Source: Mycobacteriales bacterium (GTDB lineage Bacteria; Actinomycetota; Actinomycetes; Mycobacteriales; Mycobacteriaceae). From it: a stretch of DNA of 64,000 nt. A program made the translations under genes and the position numbers. Under the pieces are notes generated by a model. The model was not told the DNA's origin. It saw only the letters and a list, made by a program, of their open reading frames with translations, and made no database searches. Below, piece after piece: positions 28,661 through 38,209 of the stretch. The stretch lies in assembly GCA_012842085.1 (NCBI GenBank), contig DUTM01000005.1, positions 62,001-126,000 on the forward strand, written 5' to 3'. Numbering within the stretch: the first letter of the stretch is position 1; each line of letters starts with the position of its first letter.

Positions 28661-29897
28661 GGTTAACCTTATCTTTCGGTGAATTTTGAGAACGATAAGC
28701 AGATAAACGGCGTTGTCGAACACGCGGCAAATAGGTCAGCATGGCGACAACCAGGCCTAGCGTAATAACAACTGGAAGATACCAGCGCAGCGGCAGAATT
28801 GTGGGCGTGACGGCAGCGGTCGTCAGCCACCCCACCCACATGTAAATAATGAGTACGCTGCGGCGCTGCGTATGCCCCCACCGAAGAAGTCGATGATGCA
28901 AATGCATCTTGTCCGGAGTGAACGGACTGACCCCCGCTCGAGTACGGCGAATAACCGCCATCACTAGGTCGAGCATGGGGATAAACATAGCGGCAAAAAC
29001 CACCAGCAAGGGGGAAAGCAGCACGAGCAAGTCTCCTATTCCGTAAGCGGAAAGGGAAATACGTCCGGAGGCAGAGGCGGATGCAGCCGCTAATAGAAGA
29101 CCAATCAGCATGGACCCCGAATCGCCCATAAAAAGACGGGCCGGCTGGAAGTTGTGGGGAAGAAAACCAATACATGCTCCCGCCAGCGCAACCGCAATGA
29201 GTGCCGGTGGGTATGTGGATACTGCACCTTCTTGCTGGGTAAGCAAGTTCACTGACAGCACCAGGATGGCCATTGCTGCAATGGTTCCTAATCCAGCTGC
29301 CAGTCCATCCAAACCATCCACGAAGTTCATCGCGTTAATAACTGCTACCACCACGAAGACGGTTAGGAATCCGGATTGCCAAGGATCCAACACTAGGGTG
29401 TTGATATTGGCGAAGGGAATATAAATCTGATCCCAGCTGAGCCCCATCACGACCATGACGGAAGCTGCCAGAATCTGTCCGAACAGTTTCGTCACCGCGT
29501 TCAATCCCCACCGGTCGTCAATAATCCCAACGATCACAATAATCGTGGCACCAACCAGTACGGCTTGCATATCCGGGACGTAAGTGAAGCCTCTCTGCAG
29601 TGCCGGCAAGCTGGCAGCAATACCAAAGGCCGACAAAACCCCCAGATACATCCCGATTCCGCCCCATCGCGGAATAGGGATAACGTGCACGTCGCGGGCA
29701 CGGGGAATAGCCATTGCTCCCCCACGGATGGCGATTTTGCGAATCAGACCCGTCACCAGGAAAGTAATAACAACGGCACTGAGCATCACCAGCCCAAGCT
29801 CCCGCCATGGAACACCCAGACCACCAGCAGTACCGAACATGGAAACGTCGGCTAGGGTGCGCGACGACGTCGGTAATAGTGTGGTCACAGTTCTCAT
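28650..29897 (-). CDS. wecA: Undecaprenyl/decaprenyl-phosphate GlcNAc-1-phosphate transferase
   Basis: About 415 residues with roughly eleven membrane segments. Family motifs are visible: IPIPRWGGIGMYLG, GIIDDRWGLNAVTKLFGQ with the catalytic DD, NAMNFVDGLDGLAAGLG and LFMGDSGSMLIG. The cytoplasmic HH-containing loop (TPDKMHLHHRLLRWG) is also present. It transfers GlcNAc-1-phosphate to polyprenyl phosphate, the first step of the linker joining arabinogalactan to peptidoglycan in mycolic-acid bacteria. ATG at 29897 is favoured; GTG at 29918 is possible. It sits between tsaC and the atp genes, as in Mycobacterium. Confidence 0.92.
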   Translation of the reverse strand: MRTVTTLLPTSSRTLADVSMFGTAGGLGVPWRELGLVMLSAVVITFLVTGLIRKIAIRGGAMAIPRARDVHVIPIPRWGGIGMYLGVLSAFGIAASLPALQRGFTYVPDMQAVLVGATIIVIVGIIDDRWGLNAVTKLFGQILAASVMVVMGLSWDQIYIPFANINTLVLDPWQSGFLTVFVVVAVINAMNFVDGLDGLAAGLGTIAAMAILVLSVNLLTQQEGAVSTYPPALIAVALAGACIGFLPHNFQPARLFMGDSGSMLIGLLLAAASASASGRISLSAYGIGDLLVLLSPLLVVFAAMFIPMLDLVMAVIRRTRAGVSPFTPDKMHLHHRLLRWGHTQRRSVLIIYMWVGWLTTAAVTPTILPLRWYLPVVITLGLVVAMLTYLPRVRQRRLSAYRSQNSPKDKVNHEV

Positions 29898-29944
29898 ACT
29901 TTCTTTTGGGGATATCACTCTAGATTGTGCCTTATCTTCACAGT

Positions 29945-30592
29945 TTAGAGAGTATCTCCATTCTCCTTTTCGAGAATTTCCCAGACTTGCTGGGCGGTAA
30001 GGGCACCTTCCCGCAAAATCCGGGGCTCGTCCTGTGTGAAATCAACGATGGTGGAGGGCTTGCCTACTGCGGCCGGGCCATCATCAAGATACACCGCAAT
30101 ATCGGTGTGCAGCTGTTCCCAGGCTTGTTGAGCAGTGGTAGCAGGCGCATGGCCAGTCTTATTGGCGGACGAGACTCCCAATGGGCCGGTTCGCGACAGT
30201 AGCTTCCGCGCCAACGCCGAATTAGGCATCCGCAGCATGACGGTGTCGTGGGTGTGCCCCAAGTTCCAGGAAAGGTCGCGTGCTTGGGGAACAACAATAC
30301 TGAGGCCTCCGGGCCAGTAGTGACGCGCCAACTGGAGTGCCCCATTGGGCATATCTCCCGCCAGCTTCGCCGCATCCTCCCATGCGGAGACCAGGACAGG
30401 CACCGGCATGTCTGGTCCGCGTCCTTTCGCCGCTAGCAGTTTCTCTATCGCCTCTGCATTGAAAGCATCACAGGCGATTCCATAAACAGTATCGGTGGGC
30501 ATGACAACGAGTTCTCCGGCGTGCAAAGCACGCACCGCGGCCGCTATACCCTGGGCAGCGTTCTGTTTCCGAGAACAATCGTAGAGAGTCAT
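29945..30592 (-). CDS. tsaC: Threonylcarbamoyl-AMP synthase, TsaC/Sua5/YrdC family
   Basis: A 215-residue YrdC-domain protein that makes threonylcarbamoyl-adenylate for the t6A37 modification of tRNAs reading ANN codons. Motifs: GELVVMPTDTVYGIACDAF, KGRGPDMPVPVLV, WPGGLSIVVPQ, TVMLRMPNS and GPLGVSSANKTGHA. It is the short form without a Sua5 C-terminal domain. It lies 21 bases after prmC and 26 bases before wecA on the minus strand. Confidence 0.93.
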   Translation of the reverse strand: MTLYDCSRKQNAAQGIAAAVRALHAGELVVMPTDTVYGIACDAFNAEAIEKLLAAKGRGPDMPVPVLVSAWEDAAKLAGDMPNGALQLARHYWPGGLSIVVPQARDLSWNLGHTHDTVMLRMPNSALARKLLSRTGPLGVSSANKTGHAPATTAQQAWEQLHTDIAVYLDDGPAAVGKPSTIVDFTQDEPRILREGALTAQQVWEILEKENGDTL

Positions 30593-30613
30593 AACTGACA
30601 GCCTACTCGCCTA

Positions 30614-31492
30614 TTAATTCCAGATCCCGGTGACGAATCTGGGACGGCCAGCGAGATCTTGGTGCTGTTCAACGTGGTGCAGTCCCGCCGCCTCCAAAAT
30701 TTCTGCGGTTTCGGCTCCGGTGGTGTCGTCATGTTCCATGGCCACCAATGCTCCGTCCGCTAGATAGCTCCCTAAATGCGTGCTGAACTGCTGCGTGAAA
30801 TCGGTACCGATATCCCCCGAGAACACTGCCTGGGGTGGGTCATAGTGGGCGGTTTCGAGATCAACTTTCCTGTCTGCGAGATTCCCGCACGGGACATAGG
30901 GAGGGTTGGAGACCAGCAGATCCACCGAATTTGGTGCGATGTGACCACTGGCTATAAGGCTTTCTGTAGCGTCCGCATGAATTGTCTGCACCTGCGGTGC
31001 GAGTTGTTCAACATTGCGACGAAGATACGTTAGTGCTTCTGTACTTTTTTCGACAGCCACTACTTGTGCAGTATCAAAATGCCTAGCTAAAGCGATAGCA
31101 AGCACGCCGCTACCAGCGCATACATCCATGATGACGGCTGGTTGTGTGACTTTGTCGGAACGCATTACCCAATCTGCAAGCTGTTCGGTTTCCGGTCGGG
31201 GAATAAAAACACCCGGCCCAACCTCAACCTCAAAGTCCAAAAAGGGCGCGGTTCCAATAATGTATTGCAACGGTTCGCGGGAGCTGCGCCGCACCACCGC
31301 GTCCTGGAAGGCATGCACCTCATCTTTCGTCAGTTGTTCCCGCAACAATAGTTGGGCTGCCGAACAGGAGGTGACGTGTTGTAGCAGTTGCCGGGCATCC
31401 GCTGTGGGACTGGGCACCCCACTCTGCTCAAAAATATCTCCAGCCCACTGGAGAAGCGTTCTCACGGTGGGCTGGTGTGGCAAGGTAGCCAT
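30614..31492 (-). CDS. prmC: Release factor glutamine methyltransferase
   Basis: A 292-residue methyltransferase that modifies the GGQ glutamine of release factors. An N-terminal helical domain (residues 1-90) binds the factor. SAM motif I is IMDVCAGSGVLAIALARHF and the substrate motif is LLVSNPPYVPCG. It starts 5 bases after the prfA stop, so enzyme and substrate genes are coupled. The length is normal. Confidence 0.95.
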   Translation of the reverse strand: MATLPHQPTVRTLLQWAGDIFEQSGVPSPTADARQLLQHVTSCSAAQLLLREQLTKDEVHAFQDAVVRRSSREPLQYIIGTAPFLDFEVEVGPGVFIPRPETEQLADWVMRSDKVTQPAVIMDVCAGSGVLAIALARHFDTAQVVAVEKSTEALTYLRRNVEQLAPQVQTIHADATESLIASGHIAPNSVDLLVSNPPYVPCGNLADRKVDLETAHYDPPQAVFSGDIGTDFTQQFSTHLGSYLADGALVAMEHDDTTGAETAEILEAAGLHHVEQHQDLAGRPRFVTGIWN

Positions 31493-31497
31493 GGACT

Positions 31498-32571
31498 TTA
31501 CTCTGCTTCGAGGCGGGATTTACGCTCCGCTTCCACAAGCGCCGCCACCAGATCTTCCATGTGTCCGTCGAGCACATGGTCCAGGTTGTGTGCCTTGTAC
31601 CCGATGCGGTGATCTGTAATGCGGTTTTCTGGGAAGTTGTAGGTGCGGATACGTTCCGATCTATCCACTGTGCGAACCTGGTCGGCTCGGCCGGATGCAG
31701 ACTTCGCCGCTGCTTCTTCCTCGCGTAAAGCCTGTAGCCGTGCCTGCAAAATCTGCATGGCCCGCGCCCGGTTTTGAATCTGGGAGCGTTCGTTTTGGCA
31801 GCTGACGACTAGCCCCGTGGGCAGGTGGGTAATACGTACTGCGGAGTCGGTGGTGTTGACGTGCTGTCCGCCTTTACCGGAGGCGCGGAAAACGTCGATA
31901 CGGATATCTTTATCCTCGATTTCGACTTCTTCAATTTCTTCCGGTTCTGGGAAGACGAAAACGCCTGCGGCAGAAGTGTGCACTCGCCCCTGCGATTCAG
32001 TGACGGGTACGCGCTGCACGCGATGCACTCCACCTTCGAATTTCAGCTGGGACCATACTCCATCCCGGGTGGGTTGTTTTGTCTTAATAGAAAAGACAAT
32101 ATCTTTATATCCACCCATATCGGATTCGGTGGCGCCCAGTACTTCCACGTTCCAGCCGCGCTTGTCGCAGTACTTGGTGTACATGCGGGCGAGGTCGGCG
32201 GCGAAAAGTGCCGACTCTTCTCCGCCCTCTCCCGATTTCACCTCCAGCACAACATCTTCACTGTCGTGCGGATCGCGGGGTGCAAGTAGATCAGCCAGCT
32301 GATTAGCGAGTTTATCCTCATGCTTCTCAAGGCGTTCGACTTCCTCTTTGAAAGAGGAGTCTTCGTAGGCCAATTCGCGTGCGGCTTCCAGATCGTCTCG
32401 CGTTTGGGTGAGTTCCCGGTAGCACTTGACCACTGGATTGAGCTCCGCAAAGCGCTTGGCTACGCGCCGGGCTGCCTTCTGATCATTGTGTAGTTCGGGG
32501 TCGGCCAGTTGCGCTTCAAGCCCACCGTACTCTGCTAAAACATCGTCTACAGCAGAAACTGTGGTTCCCAC
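31498..32571 (-). CDS. prfA: Peptide chain release factor 1
   Basis: A 357-residue RF1 that reads UAA and UAG. The GGQ loop is [19 protein letters not shown]; the N-terminal coiled coil ([18 protein letters not shown]) and [17 protein letters not shown] are typical. GTG at 32571 lies 2 bases after the rho stop, with GAGGAGG inside the rho end serving as ribosome site. There is no rpmE between rho and prfA, unlike the M. tuberculosis order. Confidence 0.96.
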   Translation of the reverse strand: MGTTVSAVDDVLAEYGGLEAQLADPELHNDQKAARRVAKRFAELNPVVKCYRELTQTRDDLEAARELAYEDSSFKEEVERLEKHEDKLANQLADLLAPRDPHDSEDVVLEVKSGEGGEESALFAADLARMYTKYCDKRGWNVEVLGATESDMGGYKDIVFSIKTKQPTRDGVWSQLKFEGGVHRVQRVPVTESQGRVHTSAAGVFVFPEPEEIEEVEIEDKDIRIDVFRASGKGGQHVNTTDSAVRITHLPTGLVVSCQNERSQIQNRARAMQILQARLQALREEEAAAKSASGRADQVRTVDRSERIRTYNFPENRITDHRIGYKAHNLDHVLDGHMEDLVAALVEAERKSRLEAE

Positions 32572-32573
32572 AA

Positions 32574-34205
32574 CTAGACCTCCTCGTCCATATTCGGTGT
32601 TGTCTTGGCGATCTGCATCAAGAATTCGCGGTTGTTCTTGGTCTTACGGAGCTGCTTATTGACGAGCTCAATAGCGGGAATCGGTTCGAGGCCAGAAAGA
32701 ACCCGACGGAACTTGTGCACAATCTGGTATTCCTCTTTACCGAGCAATAGTTCATCTTTGCGCGTTCCCGAAGGATTGAGTTCAATAGCTGGGAAGATGC
32801 GCCGTTCGGCGATCTTGCGATCCAGCTTCAATTCAGCGTTACCGGTTCCCTTGAACTCCTCAAAAATGACGGTGTCACCGGCGGATCCGGTTTCCACCAT
32901 GGCGGTGGCAATGATGGTGAGGGACCCACCGTTTTCAATATTGCGAGCCGCACCCAAAAATCGCTTGGGCGGGTACAGCGCAGTAGAGTCCACACCGCCG
33001 GAAAGAATGCGTCCAGAGGCCGGGGAACTGTTGTTGTAGGCGCGGCCGAGACGGGTGATGGAGTCCAGCAACACAACCACGTCCATGCCCTGCTCCACAA
33101 GTCGTTTCGCACGCTCAATAGCAAGTTCGGACACACTGGTGTGGTTAGAGGGTGGGCAGTCGAAGGTGGAGGCGATAACCTCGCCCTTCACGTTGCGCTG
33201 CATATCGGTAACTTCCTCAGGGCGCTCGTCAACAAGCACAACCATGAGGTGGCATTCCGGATAGTTGGTGGTGATTGCGTTCGCAACCTTCTGCAGAATG
33301 GTGGTCTTACCAGCTTTCGGGGGAGACACAATCAGTGCGCGCTGACCTTTACCAATCGGCATGATGAGGTCAATGAGGCGGGTGGTGATGTTCTCCTGGG
33401 TGGTTTCCAAGCGAAGGCGCTGGTTGGGGTACAGCGGAGTGAGTTTTGCGAACTCGGGCCGCTGGGCAGCCTGCTCGGGGGTGAGTCCATTAATGGAGTC
33501 AATACGAACCAACGGGTTGAACTTCTGCCGGTTCTTACGGCCACCACCCTGTTGGTTCTTGTCGCGCGGCATACGTACCGCGCCGACAATGGCGTCACCG
33601 CGGCGCAGCCCCGACTTACGCACCATATTCATGGAGACGTAGACGTCGTGGGGGCCGGCGGAGTAGCCGGAGGTGCGGACAAAAGCATAGTTGTCCAAAA
33701 TGTCGAGGATTCCCGCAACCGGTTTGAGGACGTCACCTTCGCGAATCTCGGTATCGCGGTCGTCGCGGTTCCGGTTTCGGTTATCGTTGCGGTCCCGCCG
33801 GCTGCGATCGCGCCGGCTGCGATCGCGTCGATTCCGGTTCCGGTTATCGTTGCCGCCTTGCTTGTTGCGGTCATTCCGGTTGTCGGATTGACGATCGTTT
33901 TTAGAGTCTTTGTCGCCTTGATTCTTCTGCTTATCCTGGGGCTTGTCTTTCTGTTTGCCCTTGTTATCAGATTTTTTAGCAGATTCTTGGGAGGACTGTT
34001 GGGCACCTTGTTGATGGTTCTTGATGGCCTCAATCAAATCGCCTTTACGCATGGCTGAGGTGCGCTTTATTCCCATAGACGATGCCATTTTACGCAGCTC
34101 AGGAAGCTTTTTACTGGCTAGGTCATCACCTTTGGATTTTCCAGCAGCTTTATTCTTATTGACCTGAGCGTCGGCCTTAGAGCCGTTGTTGTCCGTAGCT
34201 GTCAC
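32574..34205 (-). CDS. rho: Transcription termination factor Rho
   Basis: A 543-residue hexameric helicase. The N-terminal Rho_N helix bundle ([16 protein letters not shown], residues 30-70) is followed by an insert of about 80 residues (72-152) almost wholly R, N, D, K, Q, G and S, as in other actinobacterial Rho proteins. Next come the RNA-binding domain ([18 protein letters not shown]) and the ATPase core: Walker [13 protein letters not shown], Walker [18 protein letters not shown] and the Q/R loop region [22 protein letters not shown] at 34205 has AAAGGAT upstream. Two hairpins lie in its leader. Confidence 0.96.
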   Translation of the reverse strand: MTATDNNGSKADAQVNKNKAAGKSKGDDLASKKLPELRKMASSMGIKRTSAMRKGDLIEAIKNHQQGAQQSSQESAKKSDNKGKQKDKPQDKQKNQGDKDSKNDRQSDNRNDRNKQGGNDNRNRNRRDRSRRDRSRRDRNDNRNRNRDDRDTEIREGDVLKPVAGILDILDNYAFVRTSGYSAGPHDVYVSMNMVRKSGLRRGDAIVGAVRMPRDKNQQGGGRKNRQKFNPLVRIDSINGLTPEQAAQRPEFAKLTPLYPNQRLRLETTQENITTRLIDLIMPIGKGQRALIVSPPKAGKTTILQKVANAITTNYPECHLMVVLVDERPEEVTDMQRNVKGEVIASTFDCPPSNHTSVSELAIERAKRLVEQGMDVVVLLDSITRLGRAYNNSSPASGRILSGGVDSTALYPPKRFLGAARNIENGGSLTIIATAMVETGSAGDTVIFEEFKGTGNAELKLDRKIAERRIFPAIELNPSGTRKDELLLGKEEYQIVHKFRRVLSGLEPIPAIELVNKQLRKTKNNREFLMQIAKTTPNMDEEV

Positions 34206-34219
34206 GGATATCCTTTCGT

Positions 34220-34244
34220 CCCTACGTATTCTTCGAAAGTAGGG
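34220..34244 (-). promoter_or_regulatory. Hairpin directly before the rho ribosome-binding site
   Basis: On the minus strand CCCTAC and GTAGGG pair (6 bases, 13-base loop) and the 3' arm ends a few bases before the AAAGGAT ribosome site and the GTG start at 34205. It could modulate rho translation. Confidence 0.35.
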
Positions 34245-34255
34245 GGGTTATAAAA

Positions 34256-34274
34256 GAGGTAATCAAGCTACCTC
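34256..34274 (-). terminator. Attenuator-like hairpin in the rho leader
   Basis: On the minus strand GAGGTA and TACCTC pair (6 bases, 7-base loop) and are followed at once by TTTTAT, the shape of an intrinsic terminator. It lies 50 bases before the rho start, in a 256-base leader/gap (34206-34461) that contains no gene, and could give autoregulatory attenuation. Confidence 0.4.
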
Positions 34275-34461
34275 GTTATAGTTTTCCCTTACAGCAAGTA
34301 CTCCTGATGCAGTACAGAATGCTGTTCAGAAACGGGAAATTGTCCTCAGAGTCCACTAACTAACGATGACGAAAAAACGTTATCGGTGGTAGGACACTTC
34401 AAGAATACCCGCCTTTTCTACCTAAGAGCAAAAAACCACGGGCATTAAACAGTAATTATAC

Positions 34462-35391
34462 TTAAATCCGCTCTACCCCGCCACAGATTTCGAGGTGCAG
34501 CACCCGCAGTCCATCTTCTGCTGCTTCCTCCGCGAGTTCTTGCGGAAAATCACCAGTGTGGAGACACAATACGGTCGGTCCAGCACCAGAAATTACGGCT
34601 GCTAAATTGTTTTCGCGCAACTTCCGGATCCAGCGGGTGGTGACGAGCAGGGCCGCAGCGCGTTGACGCTGATGCAAACGATCATCAGATGCATCGAATA
34701 GCAGGTCTGGGCGCTCCGTCATGGCCAACATCATCATTGCTGCCCGGGAAACGTTAAAGACCGCATCTTGGTGGGGCACCAACTCGGGAAGCAGTCCGCG
34801 CGTCATTTCTGTAGAAGAGCGGGAATACGGGATAAGGACGGTAGCCCGGATATCCTTGTGCACCGGCAAACGGATTGCCTTATAGCCAGAGTTAGCAAAC
34901 CCGGGCTGGTCAGCCCACGAAACAACCATCCCACCAAGTACGGCGGCAGACGAGTTGTCGGGGTGACCTTCAAACTCGGAGGAGATCTGTACCATTCGCT
35001 CAAGGTCGAAGGGACGATCGCAGAGAGCGTCCGCAAGCGCCACTCCCCCGACTGCAGCGGCGGCGGAGGACCCCAAACCGCGGGATTGTGGAACCCGATT
35101 GTGACACTTCAGGACTAGCCCCGGAACGTCACACCCGTTTGCTTCCATTCCGGCACGAAAAGCGCGGTAGACAAGGTGGGTGTCGTCAAGCGGAACTTCC
35201 CCCGCACCTTCGCCCGTTACTTCGATGGTGAGTCCCGATTCAACAACTTCACAGGAAACCTCATCCCAGATGCCAAGGGCGAGACCGAGAGTGTCAAAAC
35301 CTGGTCCGAGATTGGCGCTGGAGGCCGGAACCCGGATGGCGGCACGCGTCCCAATCGGCAACATTCGTGCCTCGGCTACACCGTCCTGCAT
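34462..35391 (-). CDS. thrB: Homoserine kinase
   Basis: A 309-residue GHMP kinase that phosphorylates homoserine for threonine synthesis. Motifs: RVPASSANLGPGFDTLGLAL, the ATP loop RVPQSRGLGSSAAAAVGG and the C-terminal VISGAGPTVLCL. ATG at 35391 follows GAGGAGA. It lies 50 bases after hom on the same strand. No thrC lies between them, unlike mycobacteria and like the corynebacterial hom-thrB pair. The N-terminus is about 15 residues longer than the conserved start. Confidence 0.95.
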   Translation of the reverse strand: MQDGVAEARMLPIGTRAAIRVPASSANLGPGFDTLGLALGIWDEVSCEVVESGLTIEVTGEGAGEVPLDDTHLVYRAFRAGMEANGCDVPGLVLKCHNRVPQSRGLGSSAAAAVGGVALADALCDRPFDLERMVQISSEFEGHPDNSSAAVLGGMVVSWADQPGFANSGYKAIRLPVHKDIRATVLIPYSRSSTEMTRGLLPELVPHQDAVFNVSRAAMMMLAMTERPDLLFDASDDRLHQRQRAAALLVTTRWIRKLRENNLAAVISGAGPTVLCLHTGDFPQELAEEAAEDGLRVLHLEICGGVERI

Positions 35392-35441
35392 ACTGTTGTC
35401 TCCTCGTTGTTGAACCGTGGACTACTACTTCCGAACCGGTT

Positions 35442-36797
35442 TTAGATACCTTCCAGGCCTTCCATACGCAGCACCGAAGCAACCGAAGCCACAATGTGTG
35501 ACGTCTCGAGGGCTTCAACGGTGGCGGCCAGGTCGGACTCTTTCGCACGGTGGGTGACAACCATCAAGCGAGCAAAGTCTTTACCTTCAGCATCGTCGCC
35601 GATGACACGGTAATCATCTTGCTGCACAGTGGAGATAGATACGCCGTGTTCGGAGAAAACTTTAGCAATCTGGGAAAGAGTGCCCTTCTCGTCGCGGACG
35701 AGCATACTCACCAGGTAGCGGGTTTCCACGTCACCAAAGTTAGCAATAGGTAGGTTGGCGTAGGGGTTGTCTCCCGGTGCGCGTCCGCCATGAACAACGT
35801 TGCGGGAAGCGGCAACCAGGTCACCAAGTACAGCCGAAGCGGTCGGTGCTCCGCCAGCGCCAGGGCCGTAGAACATGATCTGTCCAGCGGATGAAGCTTC
35901 CAGGAAGACCGCGTTGAAGGCTCCGTTTACGGTTGCTAGCTGGTGGGATTTAGGAATGAGTGCCGGGTAGACACGAGCCGAAACGGCTTCGCCTCCATCC
36001 GGGTTTTGGACGCGTTCACACACTGCCAGAAGCTTAATGGTGCAGTTCAGTTTGTGGGCGAACTGGATGTCTTGCTGGGTGATCTTGGTGATACCTTCGC
36101 GATAAACATCGGAGGAGGTGACGCGGGTGTGGAAGGCCAAGGTGGAAAGAATAGCGGCTTTGCTAGCGGCGTCGTATCCTTCCACATCTGCCGTCGGATC
36201 GGCTTCGGCGTATCCGAGGCGTCCGGCTTCCGCAAGGGTTTCTTCGTAGTCAGCGCCAGTTTCATCCATCGCGGAGAGGATGAAGTTGGTGGTGCCGTTG
36301 ACGATACCCATAACTTTTTGCAGTTCGTCACCCGCCATGGAGCGCTTCAGGGGCCCGATGATCGGGATGGCCCCGGCAACCGCAGCTTCGAAGTAAAGGT
36401 CAACGCGGGAGTCGTCAGCTGCCTGTGAGAGTTCAGCGGCGTGTGCGGCTACTAGTGCTTTATTGGCAGTGACCACAGATTTGCCCTGCTGCAGAGCAGA
36501 AAGGATGAGTTCGCGGGGTCCGTCGATGCCTCCGATGACTTCCACGACAACATCGACGTCTTCCCTATCAACGAGAGACTGCGGATCGTCGGTGAGTAGC
36601 TCCGGATCAACGTTGCGGTCCTTGTCGAGATCGCGCACTGCAATACCGCGAATGACGATCGGGGCACCGACTCGGTGAGTGAAGGAGTCGGCATTCTCAT
36701 TGAGCAGTCGGACTACTTCGGTACCCACAGTCCCCATACCCAGAATGGCAACGCCTACTTCTGGTTGACGGAGTCCTGTATTCGCTTCGCGGGTCAT
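35442..36797 (-). CDS. hom: Homoserine dehydrogenase
   Basis: A 451-residue NAD(P)-dependent enzyme that reduces aspartate semialdehyde to homoserine. NAD motif [16 protein letters not shown], catalytic domain motif [14 protein letters not shown] with [18 protein letters not shown], and a C-terminal ACT domain ([20 protein letters not shown]) for threonine feedback. I chose ATG at 36797, which overlaps the lysA stop as ATGA and has GGAGG upstream. The frame is open a further 62 codons inside lysA, which is not meaningful. Confidence 0.96.
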   Translation of the reverse strand: MTREANTGLRQPEVGVAILGMGTVGTEVVRLLNENADSFTHRVGAPIVIRGIAVRDLDKDRNVDPELLTDDPQSLVDREDVDVVVEVIGGIDGPRELILSALQQGKSVVTANKALVAAHAAELSQAADDSRVDLYFEAAVAGAIPIIGPLKRSMAGDELQKVMGIVNGTTNFILSAMDETGADYEETLAEAGRLGYAEADPTADVEGYDAASKAAILSTLAFHTRVTSSDVYREGITKITQQDIQFAHKLNCTIKLLAVCERVQNPDGGEAVSARVYPALIPKSHQLATVNGAFNAVFLEASSAGQIMFYGPGAGGAPTASAVLGDLVAASRNVVHGGRAPGDNPYANLPIANFGDVETRYLVSMLVRDEKGTLSQIAKVFSEHGVSISTVQQDDYRVIGDDAEGKDFARLMVVTHRAKESDLAATVEALETSHIVASVASVLRMEGLEGI

Positions 36798-38209
36798 GAA
36801 ACCTCCAGGCTTAGCAAGTCGTCGAGAGTCTCTCGACGAAGTATCAGTCGGGATTCGCCATTCTTTACGGCGACTACCGGGGGTCGAGTTAACATATTGT
36901 ACCTGCTCGCCATGGCGTAGCAATAGGCGCCAGTGGCGGCAATTCCAAGGATATCCCCTGCCACAATATCTGCCGGCTGCCACGTATCGCGGACTACAAC
37001 GTCACCGCTTTCGCAGTGTTTCCCAACGATGCGGGAAAGGGCTGGGCAAGCATCGCTGCTGCGGCTTACCAACCGACAGTCATATTCAGCGTCGTAGAGG
37101 GCTGTGCGAATGTTGTCGCTCATCCCGCCGTCAACCGACACATACCGGCGAGTAACATCTCCCGGAAGGTGTACATCTTTAAGAGTACCTACAGTGTAAA
37201 GGGTGACCATACTCGGTCCCACAATGGAGCGACCGGGCTCCACCATCAAGTAGGGTTCAGGGATATCGTTTGCGACTGCTTCAGTCGCCACAATGTTGCG
37301 AATATCGGCGCCGATTTCGGCCGCAGTCAGAGGTTCATCGGTTTCCAGATAAGCAATCCCGAATCCACCCCCCAGGTCCACAATGGTGAGATCCTGGGTA
37401 GCTTCCGCACCATATTTATGGATGACCTCCGCATAAAATTTGATGATGCGTTGGGCTGCTACTTCGAAACCGTCGGCATCAAAAATTTGGGAACCAATAT
37501 GGCTGTGCAGACCCGTCAACCGCATGTTTTCACAGTTCAAGGTTTTAGCTACGGCCTCATCTGCTTTTCCGGAGGCGAGGGAGAAACCAAACTTTTGATC
37601 CTCATGCGCGGTGGCAATGAAGTCGTGTGTATGGGCTTCGACCCCGCAGGTAACGCGGATAAACACGTCTTGCACAACGTTTTCTTCACCGGCGATCCGG
37701 TCCACCCGCTCAATTTCTTGGAGCGAGTCCAACACGATGTGGGCAACACCGGCTTTAATAGCGGCGCGGATCTCTTCCTCGGATTTGTTATTGCCATGCA
37801 TGGTCATGCGCGCTGCCGGGAATCCAGCGTGTAACGCCACCGCCATTTCGCCGCCGGAGGAGACATCCATGCTAAGTCCCTCTTGGTCCACCCAGCGAGC
37901 AATTTCGGCGGATAGGAAAGCCTTGGCCGCGTAGTGAACTTTTTCTGCGCCGCCGAATGCTTCAGCCATGTCGCGAGCGCGGCTACGGAAGTCATCTTCG
38001 TCCACAACAAAAACTGGGGTGCCGTACTCTTCCACAATGTCGTTGACGGACACACCCGCGATCCGCACTTCCCCGTCACTACCGCGTGTAGTGTTTCGAG
38101 GCCATACTTTTTCTGGCAAAACATCCAGATCGTTCGGCGGGAGAGAAATTCCCATAACGTCTGCTACCTCGTGGGATTCGTGGCAGCTACCAGCAGGATT
38201 TACAGTCAC
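36794..38209 (-). CDS. lysA: Diaminopimelate decarboxylase
   Basis: A 471-residue PLP enzyme that makes lysine from meso-diaminopimelate. The PLP Lys is in [17 protein letters not shown], with [28 protein letters not shown] and the C-terminal catalytic Cys motif [14 protein letters not shown] at 38209 overlaps the argS stop as GTGA; hom overlaps its end. The three genes are thus translationally coupled. The first 40 residues form an extension typical of actinobacteria. Confidence 0.96.
   Translation of the reverse strand: MTVNPAGSCHESHEVADVMGISLPPNDLDVLPEKVWPRNTTRGSDGEVRIAGVSVNDIVEEYGTPVFVVDEDDFRSRARDMAEAFGGAEKVHYAAKAFLSAEIARWVDQEGLSMDVSSGGEMAVALHAGFPAARMTMHGNNKSEEEIRAAIKAGVAHIVLDSLQEIERVDRIAGEENVVQDVFIRVTCGVEAHTHDFIATAHEDQKFGFSLASGKADEAVAKTLNCENMRLTGLHSHIGSQIFDADGFEVAAQRIIKFYAEVIHKYGAEATQDLTIVDLGGGFGIAYLETDEPLTAAEIGADIRNIVATEAVANDIPEPYLMVEPGRSIVGPSMVTLYTVGTLKDVHLPGDVTRRYVSVDGGMSDNIRTALYDAEYDCRLVSRSSDACPALSRIVGKHCESGDVVVRDTWQPADIVAGDILGIAATGAYCYAMASRYNMLTRPPVVAVKNGESRLILRRETLDDLLSLEVS

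Noticed and set aside
33770-33860. Short tandem DNA repeats that could suggest a CRISPR or VNTR
   Set aside because: They are in frame and code for Arg/Asp/Asn units of the Rho insert; there are no spacers.
35442-36983. A longer hom frame starting at 36983
   Set aside because: The extra 62 codons lie inside lysA; ATG 36797 makes an ATGA overlap with GGAGG upstream.
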